DNA of 64,000 nucleotides from Chroococcidiopsis thermalis PCC 7203. GTDB taxonomy: Bacteria > Cyanobacteriota > Cyanobacteriia > Cyanobacteriales > Chroococcidiopsidaceae. This document shows positions 55,403 to 64,000 of the stretch, one piece after another. The stretch covers positions 4,948,336 to 5,012,335 of the forward strand of contig NC_019695.1 in NCBI RefSeq assembly GCF_000317125.1, read 5' to 3'. Position 1 is the stretch's first letter. Each line of letters starts with the position of its first letter. The notes under the pieces were generated by a model that saw only the letters and a list, made by a program, of their open reading frames with translations, had not been told where the DNA came from and did not search any database. Position numbers and translations under genes: made by a program.

Positions 55403-56860
55403 ATGCCCAGAAAAAAAAGGCTTTTGTTTGCACTTTTATTGAGTACGGCATTATTTGTTAGTCTCTGCTTTGGCTGGGTAAATGAACTAGTCGCCCAACA
55501 GCCATATGCAGGCAAAAAACTGGTAATGGTAACATCAGCGGACTATCCACCTTACGAATTTCGCGATACGGCAAAAGGTAAAGGCGAAATCATCGGCTTT
55601 GACGTTGATATTGCAAAATACATCGCCAAAGAGTTAGGCTTTGAGCTAGAAATTCGCGATACTGACTTTAGCGGTATTATTCCGGCTCTGCAATCTCGAC
55701 GAGCTGATTTTGCGATGGCGGGAATGACACCTACCCCCGAACGCAGAAAAAATGTCGATTTTTCTGACATTTATTACGAAGCTAAAAATACAATTATTGC
55801 CCAGAAAGGTAGTAACCTAACTAAATCAACAGACTTAGCAGGCAAAAAAGTCGGCGTTCAACTCGGTTCTCTGCAAGAGAAAGCCGCGAAAAAATTTAAA
55901 GGAGTAAACTTAGTTCCTTTAAACAGAATTGGTGAAATTATCCAAGAAGTTAAATCTGGTAGAATTCAAGCAGCAATTATTGAAGATACAATTGCCAAAG
56001 GTTTTGTTGCTAACAATCCAGATTTAGAATTTCATACTCTTGCTAATACAGAAGAAGCTGGATCTGCGATCGCTTTTCCCAAAGGCTCAAATTTAGTTGG
56101 CGATTTTAACCGCGTCCTTAAACAATTACAGGACAGCGGTGAAATGAAAAATCTGATTAATAAATGGTTTGGGAATAACGAACAACCAGCTACCAACGCA
56201 GCAACATCGGGTTCGGGTAATATTTCTGCCAGTATTCCTTTCATTATTGAAGGCGTAGGAACTACACTACTTTTTAGTGCCTTGTCTGTCTTTTTCGGCT
56301 TCATTTGGGGAACAATTCTTTCATTGTTAAAAATTTCTACATTTAAGCCGTTGGTGTGGCTTGCTAATGCCTATACCTCTATATTTCGCGGTACGCCATT
56401 ACTACTACAAATTGCTTTAGTCTACTATGCTACACCACAACTCACGGGCTTTGATATTCCCGCTTTATTAGCAGGGGTCATCACCTTCACCCTCAACTCA
56501 GGAGCGTACATTTCTGAGACAATTCGCGGGGGCATTTTGGCAGTCGATAAGGGACAAAGGGAAGCAGCTTTGTCATTAGGAATTGCCTACCAGCCGATGA
56601 TGTTAGATATTATTTTGCCTCAAGCAATCAAAAATATTTTACCAGCTTTGGTGAATGAAAGTATTACTTTACTTAAGGATTCGGCATTAGTTTCTACAAT
56701 AGGTGTAGCCGATCTTTTGCGTCGCGCTCAAATCGTTGGAGCAGAAAAATATATCTATTTTGAACCGCTGCTGTTTGCGGGTTTAATTTACTACTTATTA
56801 GTCATGAGTTTGACTTGGGGGGGATATGTACTTGAAAGAAGATTACAGCGTAGCACTTGA
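55403..56860 (+). CDS. bgtB: Amino-acid ABC transporter, substrate-binding/permease fusion (BgtB-like)
   Basis: One polypeptide joins a signal-type N-terminus ([18 protein letters not shown]), a periplasmic GlnH-like binding domain ([27 protein letters not shown]) and a HisM/GlnP-type permease ([54 protein letters not shown]). This fused layout is the BgtB type of cyanobacterial basic amino acid/glutamine transporters. I start at ATG 55403, three codons after an in-frame TTG. It overlaps the ATPase gene by 35 bases. Confidence 0.88.
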   Translation: MPRKKRLLFALLLSTALFVSLCFGWVNELVAQQPYAGKKLVMVTSADYPPYEFRDTAKGKGEIIGFDVDIAKYIAKELGFELEIRDTDFSGIIPALQSRRADFAMAGMTPTPERRKNVDFSDIYYEAKNTIIAQKGSNLTKSTDLAGKKVGVQLGSLQEKAAKKFKGVNLVPLNRIGEIIQEVKSGRIQAAIIEDTIAKGFVANNPDLEFHTLANTEEAGSAIAFPKGSNLVGDFNRVLKQLQDSGEMKNLINKWFGNNEQPATNAATSGSGNISASIPFIIEGVGTTLLFSALSVFFGFIWGTILSLLKISTFKPLVWLANAYTSIFRGTPLLLQIALVYYATPQLTGFDIPALLAGVITFTLNSGAYISETIRGGILAVDKGQREAALSLGIAYQPMMLDIILPQAIKNILPALVNESITLLKDSALVSTIGVADLLRRAQIVGAEKYIYFEPLLFAGLIYYLLVMSLTWGGYVLERRLQRST

Positions 56861-57593
56861 GCAAGATGTTGCTGTTCATGTTGAAAATTTAGAGAAATCT
56901 TTTGGCAGTCTCAAAGTTTTGCAAGGGATTTCGACCCAAATTAGAAAAGGAGAAGTTGTTGCAGTTATTGGACCTTCTGGTTCGGGAAAATCTACATTCT
57001 TGCGATGTATAAACTTACTAGAAGTACCAACTGCGGGTAAAATTTATATTAATGGTACTGATATTACTTCCCGCCACACTGATATTATAAAAATCCGTCA
57101 AAATGTCGGTATGGTATTTCAGCATTTCAATTTATTTCCGCACATGACAGTATTAGATAATGTCACCTATGCTCCGATTAAAGTCAAGCACGTACCGAAA
57201 GATACAGCCCGTGAAGCAGGAATGGAACTGCTAGAAAAAGTTGGTTTAGCAGAAAAAGCTAAGGTATATCCATCAAAATTATCTGGAGGACAAAAGCAAC
57301 GAGTGGCAATCGCTCGTGCTTTGGCTATGAAACCAGAAGTTATGTTGTTTGATGAGCCAACTTCAGCCCTCGATCCAGAAATGGTTAAGGAGGTGTTGGA
57401 AGTTATGAAAGATCTTGCTAGAACTAAGATTACAATGGCGATCGTCACTCATGAAATGGGATTTGCGCGAGAAGTTGCCGATCGCATTTTGTTTTTAGAT
57501 GGAGGACGGTTAGCGGAGGATGCATCGCCTCAGCAGTTTTTTACTCATCCTCAGTGCGATCGCGCTAAGCAATTTTTGGAGAAGATATTGTAG
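56826..57593 (+). CDS. bgtA: Amino-acid ABC transporter ATP-binding protein (BgtA-like)
   Basis: This is a 255-residue ABC ATPase: Walker [11 protein letters not shown]-loop [13 protein letters not shown], signature [15 protein letters not shown], Walker [15 protein letters not shown] and the H-loop [11 protein letters not shown]. This is the GlnQ/HisP-type sequence, and the gene starts inside bgtB, so the pair forms one transporter. ATG 56826 is the likely start since no closer codon precedes the ATPase fold. A terminator follows. Confidence 0.92.
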   Translation: MYLKEDYSVALEQDVAVHVENLEKSFGSLKVLQGISTQIRKGEVVAVIGPSGSGKSTFLRCINLLEVPTAGKIYINGTDITSRHTDIIKIRQNVGMVFQHFNLFPHMTVLDNVTYAPIKVKHVPKDTAREAGMELLEKVGLAEKAKVYPSKLSGGQKQRVAIARALAMKPEVMLFDEPTSALDPEMVKEVLEVMKDLARTKITMAIVTHEMGFAREVADRILFLDGGRLAEDASPQQFFTHPQCDRAKQFLEKIL

Positions 57594-57612
57594 TTGAGGA
57601 GATTTAGTTTTT

Positions 57613-57649
57613 TATCCTCTCTATATAGCTGGGTGGAGGATATTTTTTT
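57613..57649 (+). terminator. Rho-independent terminator after bgtA
   Basis: TATCCTC (57613-57619) pairs with GAGGATA (57636-57642) over a 16-base loop, followed directly by seven T residues. It lies 20 bases after the bgtA stop. Confidence 0.8.
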
Positions 57650-57767
57650 CTTTGTTTCGCGCAGAGACGCAAAGACGCAAAGAAGGACACAAAGAGTATT
57701 TAAGCTGTGTTTGTGAAACATTATAATATATACTCAGATAAAAAGTTCTGTCAAAATAGTTGATTTA

Positions 57768-58991
57768 ATGAAAATATCAACGTTAATCTTAGCTGCGCTT
57801 GGATTAGGAATTGCTTTTGGAATCTTGTTAATTTATGGCTTTCCAGAGGCGATCGCGTTTCTCGACTACTACCTTCTTTCCCCTCTTGGTGAGGCTTTCT
57901 TACGTCTGATTCAATTTGTAGTTGTGCCGATTGTTTTCTCTTCGCTGATTCTCGGCTTAACTCGGATTCAAAATGCAACTCAAGTCGGTAGATACACGCT
58001 AAAGTTAATTTCTAGTTATGTAGTTACTAGTGCGATCGCGGTTGGTTTGGGTATCTTTCTGGCGATTGTCTTGAAACCTGGAGTTGGAGTTACTGGCTTT
58101 CAGATCGCGGAAGTTACGCAAATGACTCAAAAGCAATCTTTGATTGATTGGTTGGTGAGTCTAATTCCGGTTAATCCTTTAGAAGCATTAAGCACGGGAA
58201 ATTTGCTTCAGACGATTTTTTCTGCTGCTTTAATTGGTGTTGCCATTCAATTAGTCGGAGATAGAGCAACAAACTTTGTTAGCCTAATAGAAAGTGTTTA
58301 TTTTATTTTTGAGAAGATCTTATCGTTGATTTTATATACAGCTCCAATTGGAGTTTTTGCTTTAATTAGTTCGGCGATCGCCACTCAGGGATTAGAATTA
58401 ATTGTTAAACTTTTTGTCTATGTTATCGGTTTATGTATTGGCTCGATAATTATGATTGGTTTTTATGCTCTTGTTCTATTCATTCTTAAAGCCAAGCCGA
58501 TACACTTTTTTCAATGTTTTTTCCCAACTTTATCTTTAGCATTTGGTACGGCAAGCTCGAATGCAGCGCTACCAATTGCTTTACAGAATGCCCAAGAAAA
58601 CTATGGAATGCGCGAAGATATTGCTAGTTTTGCTATTCCTTTGGGTACGGCTTTAAAACGCGACGGTTCGGCAATTTTACAAGGGTTTAACGCTCTATTT
58701 ATCGCCCAACTCTATCAGATTCCGCTGACTCCATCACTAATGCTGGCGATCGCTCTCAGTACTTTTTTGGTTTCATTTAGTACCGCAGGCGTACCAGGCG
58801 CAGGAATTATTATGATGACAACTGTACTCTCAGCCGCCGGACTGCCCGTAGAGGGTGTAGCCCTTGTTGCAGGTGTCGATCGCCTCACGGATGGCTTGAA
58901 AACTGTTTTAAATGTCGTCAGTAATACGGTTAACGCTGTCATCTTAAGCCATTGGGAAAGCTCCTCTGTGGAACCCACTACCGAACATTGA
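57768..58991 (+). CDS. Dicarboxylate/amino acid:cation symporter (DAACS family)
   Basis: This 407-residue membrane protein has about eight helices and two re-entrant loops. The first loop carries the serine-rich GTASSNAALPI, the second STAGVPGAGIIMMTTVL, and between them is the cation-site segment PLGTALKRDGSAI. The terminal helix has DRLTDGLKTVLNVVSNTV with the substrate-binding Asp/Asn. These are GltP/DctA/GltS-type features: Na+- or H+-driven uptake of glutamate, aspartate or C4-dicarboxylates. The exact substrate is not predictable. Confidence 0.9.
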   Translation: MKISTLILAALGLGIAFGILLIYGFPEAIAFLDYYLLSPLGEAFLRLIQFVVVPIVFSSLILGLTRIQNATQVGRYTLKLISSYVVTSAIAVGLGIFLAIVLKPGVGVTGFQIAEVTQMTQKQSLIDWLVSLIPVNPLEALSTGNLLQTIFSAALIGVAIQLVGDRATNFVSLIESVYFIFEKILSLILYTAPIGVFALISSAIATQGLELIVKLFVYVIGLCIGSIIMIGFYALVLFILKAKPIHFFQCFFPTLSLAFGTASSNAALPIALQNAQENYGMREDIASFAIPLGTALKRDGSAILQGFNALFIAQLYQIPLTPSLMLAIALSTFLVSFSTAGVPGAGIIMMTTVLSAAGLPVEGVALVAGVDRLTDGLKTVLNVVSNTVNAVILSHWESSSVEPTTEH

Positions 58992-59578
58992 TATTACAGC
59001 GATCTCCAACAGCGTCTTGAGACATCAGCACTAATTTTATATTATTAGTACATTTGTTCGCTACTTGACCTTGCAATGTACCTCACTTGTGTCAGAATAA
59101 TAGACTACAAGAATATATCGTATGCTTAACATACCTGACCAGATACGTAGAATGCTTACCCTATAAGAGGTGTAAATTTTGCCTTGAAAGGAAAAGCGCG
59201 ATCGCCCCAAAGTTATTTGCCAATTGTGTAGTATGTGTATTACACTGCGATCTAGCAATTCGTCCATTCACAAACTCTTGTATCCGGAACTGTCGCGAGC
59301 GATCGCTCATCCGAGTTTATACTCAAGTTGTTTTATCTGCTCCCTGCTTTCTGTTTTCTGTTTTCTGATTCATAACCAAATCATCTTGCTTTTGTAGGCT
59401 TTGCCTCCTTGCCTGAATTGAGAGAAAAATGGGTACTTTACCAATTAGCCTGCGCACATCGCTAACTTCAGCTATGGAGAGAAGCAAAAATGCTACCGAT
59501 CGGGATTTCAAGCGTGTCAGACCTCTAGTCGGGTGAATAACTTCCGACTGCCGACTTCCGACTTCGTAATAATACTTT
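58992..59578. other. Intergenic region before the RND gene
   Basis: This 587-base gap has no gene with support. Repeats at 59336-59372 (CTGTTTTCTGTTTTCTG) and at about 59545-59570 (GACTGCCGACTTCCGACTTC). The rest is mixed, and a promoter for the RND gene should lie in the last 200 bases. No adaptor-protein remnant was recognised. Confidence 0.45.
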
Positions 59579-62500
59579 ATGATTTTCTCGATTTCCGATA
59601 CTTTCATCAAACGCCCCGTCTTTGCAGCGGTGTGTTCGATTATCATTGCCCTGCTGGGAATTGCATTTATCCCTACATTACCAGTCGCGCAGTATCCTGA
59701 AATTGCTCCGCCGCAAGTCAGCGTCACTTCAAACTATGTCGGAGCAAATGCCTCAGTTGTTGAATCGACCGTTACCAACGTCTTAGAGCAAGAACTCAAC
59801 GGTATCCAAGGCTTACGCTACATCAAATCGACCAGCGCTAACGATGGAACCAGTAGCATCAATCTGACATTTGAATTAGGACGCAACCAAGACTTAGCAG
59901 CGGTAGACGTGCAAAATCGGGTATCGACGGTACTATCGCGGTTGCCTGGACCCGTGACGCAGACAGGCGTGCAAGTCACGAAAGCTAACAACAACTTTTT
60001 GCTAGCATTTGGAGTTTATTCCGATCGCGATGAAAACAAAAAACAAGACATCTATGACGAAACTTATTTAAGCAACTATGCCGATCTCTACATTGCCGAT
60101 GCCCTCAAACGGATTAAAGGAGTTGGTGGTGTAGAAATCTTTGGCGAACGCAAATATGCAATGCGCTTGTGGCTCGACCCCAATCGTCTCGCCAGTCGTA
60201 ACTTGACTCCCCAAGATGCGATCGCGGCATTGCAACAGCAAAACCTGCAAGTTGGGGCAGGACAGATCGGACAACCACCGAATAAATCCGAGCAACTGTA
60301 CCAGTATGCCGTTAATGCCCAAGGTAGATTGCAGAACGAAGAGGAATTTAACAATCTCGTCATTAGAACCGCTGAGGATGGCACATTAATCAGGCTGAGG
60401 GATATCGGTCGAGCGGAGTTGGGTGCGGAAAATTACAGTTCTCTGTTGCGGTTTACTGCGAGCGATCGCATCACGCACCGGGGTGTAGGCTTAGGCATCA
60501 ATCAGCAATTTGGCAGTAACGCCCTCGATACGGCGGCGGCTGTGAAGCAGGAAATGGAACGATTAAAAGAAACTTTTCCGCCTGGGATGCACTACGAAAT
60601 TGCTTTCGATACCACGACATTTATCCAAGCTGGAACGGAAGAGGTGATCGTCTCGCTGCTGCAAGCGGTGGGATTGGTCGTCATTATCGTTTACATCTTC
60701 TTGCAAAATTGGCGATCGGCATTGGTGATTTCAATTGCCATGCCTGTAGCTTTAATCGGGACGTTTATTTTTGTTAAAATCTTCGGTTTTTCAATTAATA
60801 CCCTGACTCTCTTCGGCTTGACCTTGGCAACGGGTTTAGTTGTAGATGATGCGGTGGTGATTGTCGAAGATATCACGCGCCGGATTCAGGATGATGGGAT
60901 GCGACCTGTAGATGCAGCGATCGCCTCGATGAATTCGTTGTTTAGTGCCGTCATTGCCACTTCTCTCGTCTTGATTACCGTATTCGTCCCAGTGGCGTTT
61001 TTTCCTGGGACAACCGGACAGTTATACAGACAGTTTGCACTGACGATCGCCTTTTCGATTACCGTATCGACGTTTAATGCCGTAACATTTACGCCGATGC
61101 TGTCTGCGGTGTTACTCAGACGCGGGCAAGTCCCGAATAACTGGTTTTTTAATGGGATTAACTGGGCGATCGACAAAACCCGAATAATTTACAGTCGTAG
61201 TATTTCTAAGCTGACTAACGCTAAGGGAATTATTCTCGCCCTATTTGCAGTCGCGTTAGGGTTTACTTATTGGCTCTACAATTTCATTCCCGCAGGCTTT
61301 ATTCCTGATGAAGACCAAGGGGTGTTTATTACTATCGTCCAAGCACCAGAAGGGGTATCGCTTAACTACACCGAAAAAGTTTTAGAAAAAGCCGAGGCAA
61401 TACTCAAGGAAGTGCCAGAAGTGCAACAAGTTTTTGCTGTCGGTGGTTTTAGCTTCAGCGGTTCGACACCTAATAACGGCTTGATTTTTACCACTCTTAA
61501 ACCGTGGGCAGAGAGACGAGGCGCAAACCAATCGTTACAAGCAATTATTGGCGGCTTTTTCCCCCAGCCTTCGGGTTTATTCCCGAAAATGCTGAGTATT
61601 CAAGAAGCTACCGTCATTCCGTTTAACTTTCCCGCGATCAATGGTGTGGGTAATTTTGGCGGTTTTGAGTTTCACCTACAAGATAGGGCAAATTTAGGCT
61701 TTGACGCGATGGGTACAGCCTTGGGTCAATTTATGGGTCGCGCCAACACTTACCCATCTCCCGAACGACCGCAACTGACGGGTTTACGTCCTAATTTCAG
61801 TGCAAATACACCGCAAATTTCTGTAGAAGTCGATCGCGATAAGGCTAACGCGCTTGGGGTTCCGGTGGAAGATATTTTCAACACCCTACAAGCCTTTCTC
61901 GGTTCTACATACGTGAATGACTTCAACCAGTTCAATCGGGCGTATCGAGTTTACGTACAAGCTGATACTCAGTTTCGTTCCAACCCAGAAGATATTAAGA
62001 AATTGTACGTGCGTTCGCGCAGCGTCTCCGAAGGAGAATCGCGTAACATCCCTGAAGGAGCGCAAACGGGTGAAATGATTTCGCTAGGTAACTTAGTTAC
62101 CGTGAAAGAAATTATCGCACCCTCAATTATCAACCACTACAACTTGTCCCGCTCGGTGGAAATCAACGGTTCCCCTGTCCCAGGGGTGAGTTCGGGACAA
62201 GCTATTAAAGCGATGGATGCAGTGGCAAAAGAAACACTACCAAGAGGATTTGGCTATGAGTGGTCTGGACTTTCTTTAGAAGAAGTCGAGTCTGGCGGAC
62301 AGGCAATTTTTATCTTTGGTTTGGGCGTAATCTTCGTGTTTCTGACACTAGCAGCCCAGTACGAAAGCTTTGTCGATCCGTTTATTATTCTGCTGACAGT
62401 ACCATTAGCAATTCTTGGCGCTTTACTTGCCGTTCTCGTTCGAGGTGCAGCCAACGATATTTACACTCAAGTTGGATTTGTGATGCTAATTGGGATGGCA

Positions 62501-62824
62501 AGTAAAAACTCAATTCTGATTGTCGAGTTTGCCAACCAACTGCACGATGAGGGATTGAGTATTACCAAGTCAGCCGTTGAGGCGGCGAAAGAACGCTTGC
62601 GACCGATTTTGATGACAGCCTTTTCCACGGTTGCGGGTGGTATTCCCCTGATGATAGCTACGGGTCCCGGTGCGGCGGCGCGTCAATCACTGGGAACGGC
62701 AACTTTCGGCGGGATGTGCGTTGCAACTGTGTTGAGTCTATTCGTCATCCCCGTGCTGTATATCATTATCAAGTCAATCGAAACTCGCTTCTCTAGGAAA
62801 GCGCCCGTCGATCGCAGTTTCTAG
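59579..62824 (+). CDS. RND-family (HAE1/AcrB-like) efflux transporter
   Basis: This 1081-residue inner-membrane pump has FIKRPVFAAVCSIIIALLGI at the N-terminus, LPVAQYPEIAPPQVSVT, the proton-relay pair Asp-Asp in TGLVVDDAVVIVEDI and the second-half signature GMASKNSILIVEFANQL. Proton-driven tripartite pumps of this type need a periplasmic adaptor (MFP) and a TolC-like outer-membrane channel, and neither is encoded next to it. It therefore probably works with partners encoded elsewhere. Substrate (drug, lipid or metabolite) is not predictable. Confidence 0.93.
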   Translation: MIFSISDTFIKRPVFAAVCSIIIALLGIAFIPTLPVAQYPEIAPPQVSVTSNYVGANASVVESTVTNVLEQELNGIQGLRYIKSTSANDGTSSINLTFELGRNQDLAAVDVQNRVSTVLSRLPGPVTQTGVQVTKANNNFLLAFGVYSDRDENKKQDIYDETYLSNYADLYIADALKRIKGVGGVEIFGERKYAMRLWLDPNRLASRNLTPQDAIAALQQQNLQVGAGQIGQPPNKSEQLYQYAVNAQGRLQNEEEFNNLVIRTAEDGTLIRLRDIGRAELGAENYSSLLRFTASDRITHRGVGLGINQQFGSNALDTAAAVKQEMERLKETFPPGMHYEIAFDTTTFIQAGTEEVIVSLLQAVGLVVIIVYIFLQNWRSALVISIAMPVALIGTFIFVKIFGFSINTLTLFGLTLATGLVVDDAVVIVEDITRRIQDDGMRPVDAAIASMNSLFSAVIATSLVLITVFVPVAFFPGTTGQLYRQFALTIAFSITVSTFNAVTFTPMLSAVLLRRGQVPNNWFFNGINWAIDKTRIIYSRSISKLTNAKGIILALFAVALGFTYWLYNFIPAGFIPDEDQGVFITIVQAPEGVSLNYTEKVLEKAEAILKEVPEVQQVFAVGGFSFSGSTPNNGLIFTTLKPWAERRGANQSLQAIIGGFFPQPSGLFPKMLSIQEATVIPFNFPAINGVGNFGGFEFHLQDRANLGFDAMGTALGQFMGRANTYPSPERPQLTGLRPNFSANTPQISVEVDRDKANALGVPVEDIFNTLQAFLGSTYVNDFNQFNRAYRVYVQADTQFRSNPEDIKKLYVRSRSVSEGESRNIPEGAQTGEMISLGNLVTVKEIIAPSIINHYNLSRSVEINGSPVPGVSSGQAIKAMDAVAKETLPRGFGYEWSGLSLEEVESGGQAIFIFGLGVIFVFLTLAAQYESFVDPFIILLTVPLAILGALLAVLVRGAANDIYTQVGFVMLIGMASKNSILIVEFANQLHDEGLSITKSAVEAAKERLRPILMTAFSTVAGGIPLMIATGPGAAARQSLGTATFGGMCVATVLSLFVIPVLYIIIKSIETRFSRKAPVDRSF

Positions 62825-62973
62825 CTATTAACTTTTATTAAGATAGTTAGTAAGTCAAAAGGCAAAAGTCAAAAGTCAAAACGGGAAAATGTAGTTTTCC
62901 TAAGACCCTTGGCTGCTATCTTTAGGCAAATTAAATGTGGCACAACTGACTCGAACTATCAAGCGATCGCTAT

Positions 62974-63453
62974 ATGTCGTTATCAAACACCCAGCCTCAC
63001 GCAACTCAAACAGCTATACAGTCTCCGACCTGGCAAATTAAGCTGTTGTATGACAGCGAGTGTCCCTTGTGTATGCGTGAGGTCAATTTTTTGCGCAAAC
63101 GAGATGCCAATCGGGGACTAGTCGAGTTTGTAGACATTGCAGACGAGAATTACAACCCCGCAGCTAATAGTGGAGTTGACTTTGAAACGGCAATGGGACG
63201 CATCCACGCTATTCTTCCTGACGGCACGATTGTCAAAAACGTAGAAGTTTTTCGCCGAGTTTACGAAATCCTGGGTATGGGTTGGGTCTATGCTGCAACC
63301 AAATTGCCTATAGTTGGTTCTATAGTCGATCGCCTCTACGGAATTTGGGCTGACTGGCGCTTAGCGCTAACGGGACGACCGGATCTGAAAACAATTATCG
63401 CCCAACGCCAACAAAAGACTGAGTGCAATACCGAAGGGCGTTGTCAACTTTGA
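62974..63453 (+). CDS. DUF393 / thiol-disulfide oxidoreductase DCC-family protein
   Basis: This 159-residue protein contains LLYDSECPLCMREVNFLRKRD, the D-x-x-C-P-x-C motif that names the DCC family, then GRIHAILPDGTIVKNVEVFR and YAATKLPIVGSIVDRLYGIW. Likely a membrane-associated redox protein; substrate unknown. Confidence 0.85.
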   Translation: MSLSNTQPHATQTAIQSPTWQIKLLYDSECPLCMREVNFLRKRDANRGLVEFVDIADENYNPAANSGVDFETAMGRIHAILPDGTIVKNVEVFRRVYEILGMGWVYAATKLPIVGSIVDRLYGIWADWRLALTGRPDLKTIIAQRQQKTECNTEGRCQL

Positions 63454-63456
63454 CAG

Positions 63457-63486
63457 TGTAGAGACGTTACATGTAACGTCTCTACA
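63457..63486. repeat. Perfect 30-bp palindrome, copy B
   Basis: TGTAGAGACGTTACA followed directly by its reverse complement, identical base for base to 25161-25190. It lies 3 bases after the DCC gene and 43 before msrA. Confidence 0.95.
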
Positions 63487-63528
63487 ATTTCCCACGTATC
63501 ACTCACCACGCACCACTCACCACTTATT

Positions 63529-64000
63529 ATGGCAATAGCAACTTTTGGAGCCGGATGCTTTTGGGGTGTAGAAGCTGCTTTTCGCACCTGTAAAGGTGTT
63601 GTCTCCACTTCTGTTGGTTACATGGGTGGACATTTCGAGCATCCAAGCTATTTGGACGTACTCTCTCGGATTACGGGACACGCTGAGGTGTGTCAGGTAG
63701 AGTACGAGCCTGCGGTAGTCAGCTATGAGACGCTACTCGACTTATTCTGGAGTATCCACGATCCGACAAGTTTAAATCGACAAGGTGCAGACCGAGGAGA
63801 ACAATATCGCTCGGTCATTTTCTATCACACACCCGCACAAGAACAAGCAGCTAGACAGTCTAAAGAGCAGTTGGAGCGATCGCATAAGTACAATAAGGCG
63901 ATCGTCACTCAAATTCAACCTGCTTCAACTTATTGGCTGGCGGAAGACTATCATCAACAATATTTGGAGAAGAAAGGGCAACACAATTTAAAATACTCAA
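63529..64000 (+). CDS. msrA: Peptide-methionine (S)-S-oxide reductase, 3' end outside window
   Basis: MsrA reduces methionine-S-sulfoxide in proteins using thioredoxin. The catalytic motif GCFWG is at residues 9-13 (Cys10), followed by VGYMGGHFEHPSYLDV, GHAEVCQVEYEP and the conserved DPTSLNRQGADRGEQYRSVI (20 residues). WLAEDYHQQYLEKKG near the C-terminus shows that only the last few residues are lost at the window edge. ATG 63529 directly starts the conserved sequence. Confidence 0.93.
   Translation, partial: MAIATFGAGCFWGVEAAFRTCKGVVSTSVGYMGGHFEHPSYLDVLSRITGHAEVCQVEYEPAVVSYETLLDLFWSIHDPTSLNRQGADRGEQYRSVIFYHTPAQEQAARQSKEQLERSHKYNKAIVTQIQPASTYWLAEDYHQQYLEKKGQHNLKYS

Overview
The window is chromosomal DNA from a cyanobacterium. 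HIP1 octamers (GCGATCGC) are scattered throughout, there are many heptamer-type short tandem repeats, and several genes are cyanobacterium- or plastid-restricted: rpaB (ycf27), ycf35, a Ycf46-type AAA ATPase, the sulfolipid genes sqdB/sqdX, narM, a CCB2/CCB4-type cytochrome b6 haem-ci assembly factor, a DUF4327 protein and a HetZ-related protein. Gene content and repeat style would fit a Chroococcidiopsis-like organism, but the genus is an inference. No tRNA, rRNA, CRISPR array, intact insertion sequence or prophage was seen.

Layout. 1-6.2 kb: a partial HhH-GPD glycosylase, an HTH protein with a very acidic linker, coaD with a coiled-coil partner, an AI-2E-family permease, cysS and a frameshifted Uma2 gene. 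6.4-9.6 kb: a DUF697 GTPase, a DUF4327 protein and a nitroreductase. 9.6-20.6 kb: a fermentative/hydrogenase block, all on the + strand: hypF-hypC-nifJ-dihydroorotate-dehydrogenase-like-pfk-hypD-hypE. It joins NiFe-hydrogenase maturation (cyanide ligand synthesis by HypF/HypE, transfer by HypC/HypD) to pyruvate:ferredoxin oxidoreductase and glycolysis. 20.6-30.6 kb: DUF456, CCB2/4-like, rpaB, radA, a small conserved protein, sqdX and sqdB separated by a DUF4291 remnant, then an RHH/zinc-ribbon protein, Ycf46 and Ycf35.

31.4-36.7 kb: four consecutive genes for acidic, Glu-rich coiled-coil proteins of nearly equal length, followed by a HetZ-related protein. I could not assign this cassette to a described system, and it is the best candidate for something new. 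36.7-48.7 kb: a small membrane protein, argD, two methyltransferases, an ABM-type protein, a Ser/Thr kinase, a cupin, narM, a His-rich CobW-family metallochaperone, and a DUF1778/GNAT toxin-antitoxin pair preceded by four 10-bp direct repeats.

49-55.1 kb: a signalling cluster of an FHA-WD40 protein, a membrane Ser/Thr kinase and an FHA protein with a membrane hairpin. 55.4-64 kb: a Bgt-type amino-acid ABC transporter, a DAACS symporter, an RND efflux pump without its partner subunits, a DCC-family protein and the start of msrA.

A recurring theme is the spread of short tandem repeats and palindromes into coding sequence. nifJ carries three in-frame insertions, hypF one, cysS one and hypD a small one, all apparently in linker or surface segments. 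Two exact 30-bp palindromes lie 38 kb apart, and a looser GC-rich palindrome family recurs in the intergenic spaces.
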